DNA from: Oscillospiraceae bacterium | GTDB lineage: Bacteria > Bacillota > Clostridia > Oscillospirales > Acutalibacteraceae | Length of the DNA: 7,816 bases | Reading direction: 5' to 3' | Assembly: GCA_902796295.1 (NCBI GenBank) | Contig: CADBOL010000011.1 | Span: forward strand, 1 to 7,816 | Shown here: positions 1 to 5,350 of the stretch, piece after piece | Layout: the number at the start of each line of letters is the position of its first letter | Numbering within the stretch: the first letter of the stretch is position 1 | Program-made: the position numbers and the translations under genes | The notes under the pieces: generated by a model | The model's input: only the letters and a program-made list of their open reading frames with translations | Database searches by the model: none | Told to the model about the DNA's origin: nothing

Positions 1-2
1 GC

Positions 3-107
3 ACAACCTTCATGGGCAAAATCATAAAATTCTTCCACAGCATTCTGTGGTCCCTCTTCCGCCTTGTCGGCCTCGACCTTAATATCAGAATTACATGGGC
101 AGACTGA
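3..107 (+). CDS. 3' end of an unidentified plus-strand gene (partial)
   Basis: The frame beginning at base 3 is open from the left edge to a TGA at 105-107 and encodes about 34 residues. The visible tail is hydrophobic and aromatic with scattered basic residues (it contains KIIKFFHSILWSLFRLVG) and ends in ITWAD. A perfect hairpin directly after the stop supports this being a genuine gene end. An ATG at 12-14 could in principle start a 31-residue peptide, but no convincing Shine-Dalgarno precedes it, so a C-terminal fragment of a longer protein is more likely. The gene converges on the minus-strand operon and is probably unrelated to it. The family is not recognisable from this fragment. Confidence 0.45.
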   Translation, partial: TTFMGKIIKFFHSILWSLFRLVGLDLNIRITWAD

Positions 108-136
108 GTCAATCAGGGAATGATTCCCTGATTGAC
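108..136 (+). terminator. 13-bp perfect hairpin after the partial gene
   Basis: GTCAATCAGGGAA (108-120) and TTCCCTGATTGAC (124-136) are exact reverse complements around a TGA loop. The stem starts at the base after the stop codon of the upstream plus-strand gene. This position suits a transcription terminator or mRNA 3'-end stabiliser. No T-tract follows, so it is not a canonical intrinsic terminator and may be one more member of the hairpin repeats that fill this region. Confidence 0.45.
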
Positions 137-170
137 AGTTAGCAGTTAGCAGGGAGCAGTTAGCAGTTAA
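136..170. repeat. AGTTAGC short tandem repeat tract
   Basis: CAGTTAGCAGTTAGC is followed by a diverged unit (AGGGAGC) and then again by AGTTAGCAGTTA, so the seven-base unit AGTTAGC occurs about five times. A related tract lies in the opposite orientation at 816-843, giving the intergenic region an inverted layout. No coding or regulatory role is evident. Confidence 0.7.
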
Positions 171-173
171 GGT

Positions 174-265
174 TGTCGCGGAGCGACATGTATAATCGTA
201 GGGGCGGATATTATCCGCCAGCGCAACCGCGATTTCTTATTGTAGGGCAGGCATAAATGCCTGCC
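174..265. repeat. Cluster of three small hairpins
   Basis: Three compact palindromes follow one another. TGTCGC/GCGACA pairs around GGA (174-188). GGCGGATA/TATCCGCC spans 203-219. GGCAGGCA/TGCCTGCC pairs around TAAA (246-265). The last two each follow a GTAGGG-type lead-in, which suggests related repeat modules. There is no open reading frame, and nothing here resembles a promoter for either neighbouring gene. Confidence 0.55.
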
Positions 266-300
266 GCACACAAGGATATGCGTGAGCATCAGGCTTCCCC

Positions 301-371
301 TTGAGGGGCGCGGGTCTCCGGTGGAGACCTCTGCCGAAGGCAGAAGCGCCGACCGAGCCGACAGGTGAGAC
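301..371 (+). repeat. Repeat A copy 1 (A1), hairpin-rich 71-bp element
   Basis: This 71-bp unit matches the reverse complement of 745-815 at all but one position; the difference is G versus A in a hairpin loop. It contains two internal hairpins: GGTCTCC/GGAGACC around GGT, and CTGCC/GGCAG around GAA. It is preceded by GGCTTCCCC, which resembles the end of the related element at 2301-2404. It is non-coding and looks like a palindromic, REP- or MITE-like intergenic repeat. No transposase is present, so any mobility would depend on factors elsewhere. Confidence 0.85.
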
Positions 372-375
372 AGCT

Positions 376-404
376 GTCACGGCAAAAAGGATATTAGCCG
401 TGAC
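376..404. repeat. 8-bp hairpin GTCACGGC/GCCGTGAC
   Basis: GTCACGGC (376-383) pairs exactly with GCCGTGAC (397-404) across a 13-nt loop, and TGATGAGGTG follows. It begins just after A1 and may be the remaining half of a composite repeat together with the TTCCCCTTGAGGGG segment on the other side. Function is unknown. Confidence 0.5.
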
Positions 405-442
405 TGATGAGGTGTAAACATAATTCTCCGCAATGCGATTCC

Positions 443-468
443 TTAATTATTCATTTTAATTATTCATT
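443..468. repeat. Two tandem copies of a 13-bp AT-rich unit
   Basis: TTAATTATTCATT at 443-455 is repeated exactly at 456-468 with no spacer. AT-rich sequence including a run of six T follows. It could be a slippage product or part of an AT-rich repeat family. No gene starts close by on either strand, so a promoter role is unsupported. Confidence 0.6.
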
Positions 469-478
469 TATATTTTTT

Positions 479-519
479 GTCCTCCGGACATCCTTGAAAT
501 CGGGCGATTAATAATCGCC
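479..519. repeat. Pair of small hairpins
   Basis: GTCC/GGAC pairs around TCC at 479-489. GGCGAT/ATCGCC pairs around TAATA at 503-519. Both resemble the other short palindromes in this gene-free region. No coding potential is seen. Confidence 0.45.
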
Positions 520-563
520 ATTACGTGAGCGGTTAAGGCAGCCTTGCTCTTCCGGCATCCAAA

Positions 564-595
564 ATCTGATATCTAAAATCTATTATCTGATATCT
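564..595. repeat. Direct repeats of ATCTGATATCT
   Basis: ATCTGATATCT occurs at 564-574 and again at 585-595. The bases between (AAAATCTATT) are a degenerate version of the same theme. It is low-complexity and non-coding. Similar ATATC-rich repeats are common in intergenic DNA of uncultured Clostridia (general knowledge, not checked). Confidence 0.6.
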
Positions 596-598
596 GAA

Positions 599-631
599 AG
601 TGCGCGGGTCTTCGTTGAAGACCCGCGCACT
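599..631. repeat. 15-bp perfect hairpin related to repeat A
   Basis: AGTGCGCGGGTCTTC (599-613) pairs perfectly with GAAGACCCGCGCACT (617-631) around a GTT loop. The core GCGCGGGTCTTC also occurs in repeat A copy 3, where it forms one arm of the GGTCTTC/GAAGACC hairpin. Here the arm has been mirrored into a longer, self-contained stem. It is very stable but has no T-tract, so a terminator call is not justified. Confidence 0.65.
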
Positions 632-639
632 GCATTCAT

Positions 640-739
640 ATAATCCGGAGCGGATTTATCCGCGACCCGAAATTATCAATTATTAATTTTCAATTGCACA
701 TTGCACATTGCTAATTGCACATTAACATAATCCGGAGCG
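640..739. repeat. Direct repeat ATAATCCGGAGCG flanking an AT-rich repeat
   Basis: ATAATCCGGAGCG is present at 640-652 and at 727-739 in the same orientation. After the first copy a small GCGGAT/ATCCGC hairpin forms (650-663). Between the copies is AT-rich DNA (671-690) and a tract built from repeated TTGCACA/ATTGCACATT units (691-723). Nothing in it looks like a gene. Confidence 0.55.
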
Positions 740-744
740 AAGCG

Positions 745-815
745 GTCTCACCTGTCGGCTCGGTCGGCGCTTCTGCCTTTGGCAGAGGTCTCCACCGGAG
801 ACCCGCGCCCCTCAA
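745..815 (-). repeat. Repeat A copy 2 (A2), inverted relative to A1
   Basis: Read on the minus strand this is the same 71-bp element as 301-371, with one mismatch in the loop of the CTGCC/GGCAG hairpin. It lies about 30 bases downstream of the symporter stop codon. Transcripts of the operon would therefore end with or pass through its GGTCTCC/GGAGACC hairpin. It may shape the mRNA 3' end, but without a T-tract it is not a standard terminator. A1 and A2 could also pair with each other. Confidence 0.85.
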
Positions 816-843
816 CTGCTAACTCCTCACTGCTGACTGCTGA
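816..843. repeat. CTGCTAACT/CTGCTGACT repeat tract adjoining a stop codon
   Basis: The tract is made of degenerate CTGCTAACT, CACTGCTGA and CTGCTGA units. It is the inverted counterpart of the AGTTAGC tract at 136-170. It ends directly at the TAA stop of the symporter gene (844-846), so the repeat abuts the end of the coding sequence. Confidence 0.55.
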
Positions 844-2283
844 TTACTCTATCTCTTCCTTCGCTCTGAGCTCTGCGAGTTCGGAGTGTACCGTTTCAAG
901 CTTTTTCTTTGAAAGATCATAACCGGCAAAGAGGATTACCGCCATTAGCGCGAGCATAATCGCGGGAACGAGAGTGGAGATATCATAGAGCTTTGAGAGC
1001 ACTTCTTCGCTCAGGCCTATGCCCTTCTTTGAGAGTTCGCCGTCATATGCGATATAGGCGAGCAGGGCGTTGAGGCCGACACCCGCAAGGGTCTGACCGA
1101 GTTTGCGGGTAAATGAGAATACGGCGTAAGCCATGCCCTCTTCTCTCTTTCCGCTCCTGACCTCGTGATAATCGATTGTATCCATAACGAGCGCCCAGAC
1201 CTCAAGCACAAGGAAGGTCTGGCCGAGGCCGGAGAAGAATGTGAAGGCGAGGAATACCATCGGATTCATTGCGAGAGGGGTTCCCCTGAGGGCAAAGAGG
1301 ATGATATTGACAACAGCCGCGAAAGCCATGCCGACAGCGCAGAGCTCTTTTTTGCCGAATTTGCGGATAAGCTTATTCATTATCGGGATGAATATGGCCA
1401 TCGGTCCGTATGTGCAGATTGTGACAAAGGCGTAGAGACCGGGTTTGCCGTAATAATCGGTAAAGAGATATGTGTAGGTTGACTGATAATAAAACTGGAA
1501 TGCGATAAGGAGCATCGAGGCGAGCGAGAGAGTGACAAACGCTCTGTTTTTAAAGAGCTCCTTTATCGTGGTCACGGCGCTGTAATCCTTATCCTTGAGA
1601 TGCTTCTGCGGAGCGATTCTCTCCTTTGTCAGCTTGTAATGGAGGAAGTAAACAAAGATTGAGATAGCTGCGAGAGCAAGCACGCACCAGAAAAGTTTAT
1701 TCTCATCGAGAGCCTTGATATCGGTGCCGTTTGCGTATTTGCCCGTGACGGTGTAAACAATCATCGGCAGGATTATCGTGCCGGGCAGACCGCCGACACC
1801 CGCGCCGATTGAGCGCCACATCGAGAGCGAAGAACGCTCCAGCTCGTCATCCGTGACAACCGAGGCAAGAGAGCCGTAGGGAATGTTTACGGCGGTGTAC
1901 ATCATACCGTACATAATGTATGTGATGTAGGCGTAAATGAGATATTTTGTTTCGGAAAGGCCGGGGATTTTGAGAAACATAAGCGCCGCCGCGATTGCGA
2001 GCGGAATGGAAAATCCCAGAATCCAGGGGCGGAACTGTCCCTTGGGGTTCGGCTTTCTCGACTGGATAAACGCGCCCCAGAGCGGGTCGTTTATCGCGTC
2101 CCAGATTCTTGCCACAAGAATGAGCACGACTATTTTGCCGGGGCTGATTCCGAGCGCGTCTGTGTAAAACTTATTCTGAAACGCGCCGATGAGCGAAAAT
2201 GTGAGCAGGCCGGCGGTATCGCCCAGGGCATAACCCACCTTGTCTTTGAATTTTATTCCGTGAGTTTCATTGAGAGTTGCCAA
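844..2283 (-). CDS. GPH-family sugar:cation symporter, probable sulfoquinovose importer
   Basis: This polytopic membrane protein (479 residues from the preferred start) belongs to the glycoside-pentoside-hexuronide:cation symporter family of the major facilitator superfamily, like MelB and the E. coli sulfoglycolysis transporters YihO and YihP. The N-terminus has the family signature GYALGDTAG (residues 17-25) leading into the first of about 12 hydrophobic segments. R59, D62, N65 and D66 in ARIWDAINDP match the spacing of MelB R52, D55, N58 and D59, so the cation site looks intact. GQFRPW follows in the next loop. The TTG start at 2281-2283 is chosen because GGAGTGAT sits just upstream. An ATG at 2373 would add 30 residues read from an intergenic repeat. 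It is the last gene of the operon, so import of SQ or SQ-glycerol is the likely role. The substrate is inferred from context. Confidence 0.85.
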   Translation of the reverse strand: MATLNETHGIKFKDKVGYALGDTAGLLTFSLIGAFQNKFYTDALGISPGKIVVLILVARIWDAINDPLWGAFIQSRKPNPKGQFRPWILGFSIPLAIAAALMFLKIPGLSETKYLIYAYITYIMYGMMYTAVNIPYGSLASVVTDDELERSSLSMWRSIGAGVGGLPGTIILPMIVYTVTGKYANGTDIKALDENKLFWCVLALAAISIFVYFLHYKLTKERIAPQKHLKDKDYSAVTTIKELFKNRAFVTLSLASMLLIAFQFYYQSTYTYLFTDYYGKPGLYAFVTICTYGPMAIFIPIMNKLIRKFGKKELCAVGMAFAAVVNIILFALRGTPLAMNPMVFLAFTFFSGLGQTFLVLEVWALVMDTIDYHEVRSGKREEGMAYAVFSFTRKLGQTLAGVGLNALLAYIAYDGELSKKGIGLSEEVLSKLYDISTLVPAIMLALMAVILFAGYDLSKKKLETVHSELAELRAKEEIE

Positions 2284-2286
2284 AAA

Positions 2287-2294
2287 ATCACTCC
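2287..2294 (-). promoter_or_regulatory. Ribosome binding site that sets the symporter TTG start
   Basis: On the minus strand GGAGTGAT lies with seven bases between GGAG and the TTG at 2281-2283. The same GGAGTGAT sequence precedes the reductase gene in this operon. This decides the start in favour of TTG over the ATG at 2371-2373, which lies within repeat A3. Confidence 0.8.
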
Positions 2295-2300
2295 TTTTTT

Positions 2301-2404
2301 TAGCCTTCTCCTTGAGGAGAAGGTGGCCGAGCGGAACGAGGTCGGCGCTTCTGCCTGCGGCAGAGGTCTTCACTGAAGACCCGCGCCCCTCAAGAGGAAG
2401 GCTT
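2301..2404. repeat. Repeat A copy 3 (A3), element with terminal inverted repeats inside the operon
   Basis: This fills almost the whole exporter-symporter gap. Its ends are imperfect inverted repeats: TAGCCTTCTCCTTGAGG at 2301 and, reading inward from 2404 on the other strand, TAAGCCTTCCTCTTGAGG. The stretch 2341-2393 matches A2 with substitutions in two places. The hairpin GGTCTCC/GGAGACC becomes GGTCTTC/GAAGACC, so pairing is kept. The loop TTT becomes GCG. A further hairpin, CCTTCTCC/GGAGAAGG, lies at 2304-2323, about ten bases before the symporter Shine-Dalgarno. The TAA stop of the exporter gene is partly inside the right end. The element is non-coding and may be MITE-like or a processing site. 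Confidence 0.75.
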
Positions 2405-3134
2405 ATTTGATCAACAGCGACACTCCGCTTATGAGCATTAAAACATATGTGATAATGAGGAAAACTTTGCGGCTGAGTTTTTTGCTTATGATATTGCCGA
2501 TAATCAGCGCCGCCGCGAGCACCGCGACTGATATCAGCGTGAGCTTCACGGTCGGGGCGGTGAAATAGCCGCCGTGTATATCCGTTGCGAAAAGGATTCC
2601 GTTGAGCAGAATCCAGACGGCACTCAGGGTTCCCCTGAATTCATCCTTGTCTTTAAGCTTTCCGCTAGCGTAGGTGACAAGCAGAGGTCCGCCGCAGACA
2701 AACATGCCGTGCACAATTCCCGAAATCACGAGAAGTATGACCGAGACGGGCGCGGGCAGCTCCTTATCCTCTTTGTTCCTGAAAAATTTCACGGCGTTCA
2801 TAACGGCGAAAACTATCACGATTATGCCGAGAGTTTTATAGAGCAGCGAGGGGTTCCCGGTAAAATAACGTTTGAGGTAAATACCCGCCGCCATTCCCGC
2901 GAGCATGATGCCCGTCATTTTGCAAAGTTCTTTTTTATTTATATGCTTGAAGCACGCCGCGACAACATAGACCGAAGCGAGCAGGCCCAGCACATTGAGT
3001 ACCGGTTTCGCTACGTCGTAGCCCACAAGCATTATCGAGAAGGGCATCGCGAGCACCGTGCCGGCAAAGCCCGTTATGCACTGGATAATGTTTGTGAGAA
3101 AAACTACGATTAAAAATACAATATTTTTTATCAT
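2403..3134 (-). CDS. TauE/SafE-family membrane anion exporter, probable DHPS/sulfonate exporter
   Basis: This is a 243-residue hydrophobic protein with about seven or eight membrane segments. It has the two related glycine-rich motifs typical of TauE/SafE (DUF81) proteins: QCITGFAGTVLAMP near residues 18-31 in the first half, and GIVHGMFVCGGPLLVTYASG near 139-158 in the second. Members of this family export sulfite, sulfoacetate or other small organosulfonates. Placed after the SLA reductase and isomerase genes, it most plausibly exports DHPS, the end product here. The ATG at 3132-3134 overlaps the isomerase stop by one base (TGATG). No clear Shine-Dalgarno precedes it, so translation probably depends on coupling to the gene before. 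The substrate is an inference. Confidence 0.8.
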   Translation of the reverse strand: MIKNIVFLIVVFLTNIIQCITGFAGTVLAMPFSIMLVGYDVAKPVLNVLGLLASVYVVAACFKHINKKELCKMTGIMLAGMAAGIYLKRYFTGNPSLLYKTLGIIVIVFAVMNAVKFFRNKEDKELPAPVSVILLVISGIVHGMFVCGGPLLVTYASGKLKDKDEFRGTLSAVWILLNGILFATDIHGGYFTAPTVKLTLISVAVLAAALIIGNIISKKLSRKVFLIITYVLMLISGVSLLIK

Positions 3135-4474
3135 CAGAATTTTTCAACGGGGATCCCGAGCATATTGCCCAGAGCGGAGATGCTGTCGTAAATATCGCCG
3201 TAGGCAACTGCGAAATGGGGCTCCCAGCCGCCCTTTACTGCGGTTTCTATAATATTGCGCGCATCGTTTTCGGTCTGAATAACAGCCGAGGTGCCGTAAA
3301 ACTGCTTCGGCTTGTCAAGAGCTCTGCCCTTCGCGGCAAAAATCCTGAATGAACCGCCGGCCTGTCTGCCGATTCTGAATATCGTGACTTTTTCCTCGGG
3401 TCTGCAGCCGAATTCGAGAGTCGGCCCTATCTTCCTGTTGCAGTGCACTCCGGCACAGGCTCCGGTATCCTCTCTCGCGAGCGAGCAGGGCGCCATACCG
3501 CAGTGCCAGAATGTTATCGTGTTTTCGCCTTCGTCAAGCGAAACGGGGTCGCCGAAGAAAGCGCTGTTACCCGTGAGAAAAGATGATATATACATTGAGA
3601 GAGCGCCGTATGCGTCCGCCTCACACGCGCTCGGAATGCCGAGATCGTTGAGAATTCCGAGCACCGAGCAGACCGGAGTACCGAAAGCGGTGAAGAAATC
3701 GGGCCAGCAGCGGCTTGCAAGCGCTCCGATATTATTCTCTTTGACATAATCCGAATATGCCTTGTAAAGACGGGCAAAATCGGAAACGTTTTTGCTGTCT
3801 GTCTGATCAAGACCGTTTATTCTGCCCGAGGCGTCATCAAGATAAGCTCCGATTTCATCGTCTGTAAAGGCTTTTGCCTTGTCAATAAGCTCCCTGGCCT
3901 CGATTGACTCGAGTCTGACGCCGAATATTTTAAGCATATCCGCGTCAAGAGCTCTGCCGAAACCGAAACCCTGGGGAGTATGGCCGACCTGAGCAAGGCG
4001 GAGCGATTTCATCGCCTTCATAACCTTTGCGGCGGCGATAACCGATGAAACGGATGATCTTACGCTCTCCTCACCGGGCGAGCCGAAGACATATTCAAAT
4101 TTTCTGCCGAATTCTCTCATCGTATTGCCCGCGCTGAAAGCTCCCGTGAGGGAATTCAGGCGCAGTCTCGTGCCGTCGATGACCGGCTCGCGCAGGGTCC
4201 AGAGCAAAACGGGGCAGTCAAATTTATGAAGCACCTCGCTGATATAAGCCGCGTTTGCGAAGGTAAGATTCTGGACTATCGCCAGATCCGCCTCAAGCGG
4301 TGCAATATAGTTTTGCAGTTTATCTATACTCAGCAGCATTTCGGAAGGACAGGTGACATTCTCATCTATGCCTCTGAGCATTTCAACGCTTTTGTCAAAA
4401 AGAGCCTGCGCGCTCTCGAGATGAAAAGTCCCGACACCTATCGGAATATATACAGATTTAAAACCCATTGTCAT
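3134..4474 (-). CDS. sftI: Sulfoquinovose isomerase, L-fucose/L-arabinose isomerase fold (SftI/SqvD type)
   Basis: In the sulfo-TAL pathway this enzyme converts SQ to 6-deoxy-6-sulfofructose in the cytoplasm. The 446-residue protein has the layout of the FucI/AraA-like superfamily. Its C-terminal half carries the signature stretch ASRCWPDFF (253-261), CSVLGILND (269-277) and PSACEADAYGALSMY (281-295), followed by FWHCGMAP (322-329). E285, D310 (FFGDP), H324 and H420 (EPHFAVAYGD) are the best candidates for metal or catalytic ligands by analogy. It is unrelated to the AGE-fold isomerase YihS of E. coli. The start at 4472-4474 overlaps the reductase stop as TGATG, with GAGG four bases upstream. 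An ATG at 4466-4468 is an alternative, and a TTG at 4475-4477 is less likely because it is too close to GAGG. The family is clear; the substrate rests on the operon context. Confidence 0.78.
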   Translation of the reverse strand: MTMGFKSVYIPIGVGTFHLESAQALFDKSVEMLRGIDENVTCPSEMLLSIDKLQNYIAPLEADLAIVQNLTFANAAYISEVLHKFDCPVLLWTLREPVIDGTRLRLNSLTGAFSAGNTMREFGRKFEYVFGSPGEESVRSSVSSVIAAAKVMKAMKSLRLAQVGHTPQGFGFGRALDADMLKIFGVRLESIEARELIDKAKAFTDDEIGAYLDDASGRINGLDQTDSKNVSDFARLYKAYSDYVKENNIGALASRCWPDFFTAFGTPVCSVLGILNDLGIPSACEADAYGALSMYISSFLTGNSAFFGDPVSLDEGENTITFWHCGMAPCSLAREDTGACAGVHCNRKIGPTLEFGCRPEEKVTIFRIGRQAGGSFRIFAAKGRALDKPKQFYGTSAVIQTENDARNIIETAVKGGWEPHFAVAYGDIYDSISALGNMLGIPVEKF

Positions 4475-5337
4475 CAATCCTCAATTCCGTTGACTATTTT
4501 GTAGGTAGCGCGGAAGTCTCCCTTGCCCATACCGGCCGCCATGCCTTTGTCATAAACCGCTTTGCAGTTTTGCAGACCGGGCATCGGGAGTCCCTCCTGA
4601 GCGGCAAGGCGCTGGGCTATGCCGAGATCTTTATTTTCGTTTTCAAGCGAGAATGCTGTGGTCCAGTTATTGTTTTTGAGATTTTCCTTCTGAGACTCGA
4701 GATAGAAGTTTCCCGCTCCGCCGTATGAAACAGCTGTGGCAAAATCATCAATTGAGATGCCGAGCTTGCGTGCAAGGCCGAGAGTCTCATTGACACCGTT
4801 CTGAATTTCCGCAACAAGAGTGTTGTGGCAGATTTTCATCGTGATGCCTTTGCCGTTTTCACCCATACGGATGACATTGCAGCCCATATATTTAAGAATG
4901 GGCTCGATTACGGGATAGAGCTCCTCATCGCAGCCGACAAGCACACCCAGAGTGCCGTTTATCGCGGCGGGCTTTGACTTGACGACCGGGGCATCCGCCC
5001 ACTGAGCGCCCTTCGCCTTTATCATAGCGGCGCACTCGAGAGATACGGAGGGGTCAATCGTACTCATATCGATGCAGATTTTGCTCTCATCGATATAGGG
5101 CAGCAGCTCTGTGTAAACTCCCTTGACGTGCTCGGATTTCGGCACCATCGTTATAATGACATCTGCGTTTTTCGCAACCTCGATGTTGTTTTCGCAGGGA
5201 ATTGCACCCTCCGCTGCGAGCTTTTCAACCTGGGCTTTGTTCAAATCGGAAACAAACACTTTGTCGTCATGTTTTTTTACTATGTTGGCAGACATGGATT
5301 CGCCCATGATGCCGAGACCTATAAATCCTATTTTCAT
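4474..5337 (-). CDS. 3-sulfolactaldehyde reductase, beta-hydroxyacid dehydrogenase family (YihU-like)
   Basis: The 287-residue cytoplasmic enzyme belongs to the 3-hydroxyisobutyrate dehydrogenase family. The Rossmann motif GLGIMG (7-12) is followed by D31 at the end of the second strand, which favours NAD(H) over NADP(H). IITMVPKS (61-68), IDMSTIDPS (89-97), DAPVVKSKPAAINGTL (115-130) and the catalytic Lys168 in GKGITMKICHN are all present. In this operon it would reduce SLA to DHPS and regenerate NAD+, as YihU does. The sulfonate-contact segment differs from YihU: K120-S121 occupies the place of R123-T124, and H171 the place of N174. Generic family members have Ser-Gly-Gly here, so it is not a standard hydroxyisobutyrate dehydrogenase either. 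Its Shine-Dalgarno GGAGTGAT overlaps the end of the transaldolase gene. The family is certain and the substrate probable. Confidence 0.82.
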   Translation of the reverse strand: MKIGFIGLGIMGESMSANIVKKHDDKVFVSDLNKAQVEKLAAEGAIPCENNIEVAKNADVIITMVPKSEHVKGVYTELLPYIDESKICIDMSTIDPSVSLECAAMIKAKGAQWADAPVVKSKPAAINGTLGVLVGCDEELYPVIEPILKYMGCNVIRMGENGKGITMKICHNTLVAEIQNGVNETLGLARKLGISIDDFATAVSYGGAGNFYLESQKENLKNNNWTTAFSLENENKDLGIAQRLAAQEGLPMPGLQNCKAVYDKGMAAGMGKGDFRATYKIVNGIED

Positions 5338-5342
5338 ATTGT

Positions 5343-5350
5343 ATCACTCC
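5343..5350 (-). promoter_or_regulatory. Ribosome binding site of the reductase, containing the transaldolase stop
   Basis: GGAGTGAT on the minus strand includes the TGA stop of the transaldolase gene (5344-5346). It lies nine bases (GGAG to ATG) before the reductase start at 5335-5337. Stop codon and Shine-Dalgarno share bases, so ribosomes terminating on one gene are placed at the start of the next. Confidence 0.75.

Noticed and set aside
745..815. A2 as an intrinsic terminator of the operon
   Set aside because: Strong hairpins are present on the minus strand just after the last gene, but no T-tract follows any of them. It is recorded as a repeat only.
137..843. Possible CRISPR array or small RNA gene in the repeat-rich region
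   Set aside because: Repeats are of several kinds, in mixed orientation and without regular spacing or unique spacers. No promoter plus terminator pair defining an RNA gene was found.
2284..2373. N-terminal extension of the symporter from an upstream ATG
   Set aside because: The sequence is repeat A3 and its neighbouring hairpin; the TTG at 2281-2283 has a well-placed Shine-Dalgarno and gives the normal family N-terminus.
2574..3113. 179-residue plus-strand open frame
   Set aside because: It is antisense to the TauE/SafE gene and rich in His/Arg/Asp as expected of a shadow frame; no recognisable domain.
4475..4477. TTG start for the isomerase
   Set aside because: It is one codon upstream of an ATG and only one base from GAGG, too close for initiation. 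The ATG at 4472-4474 is better placed.
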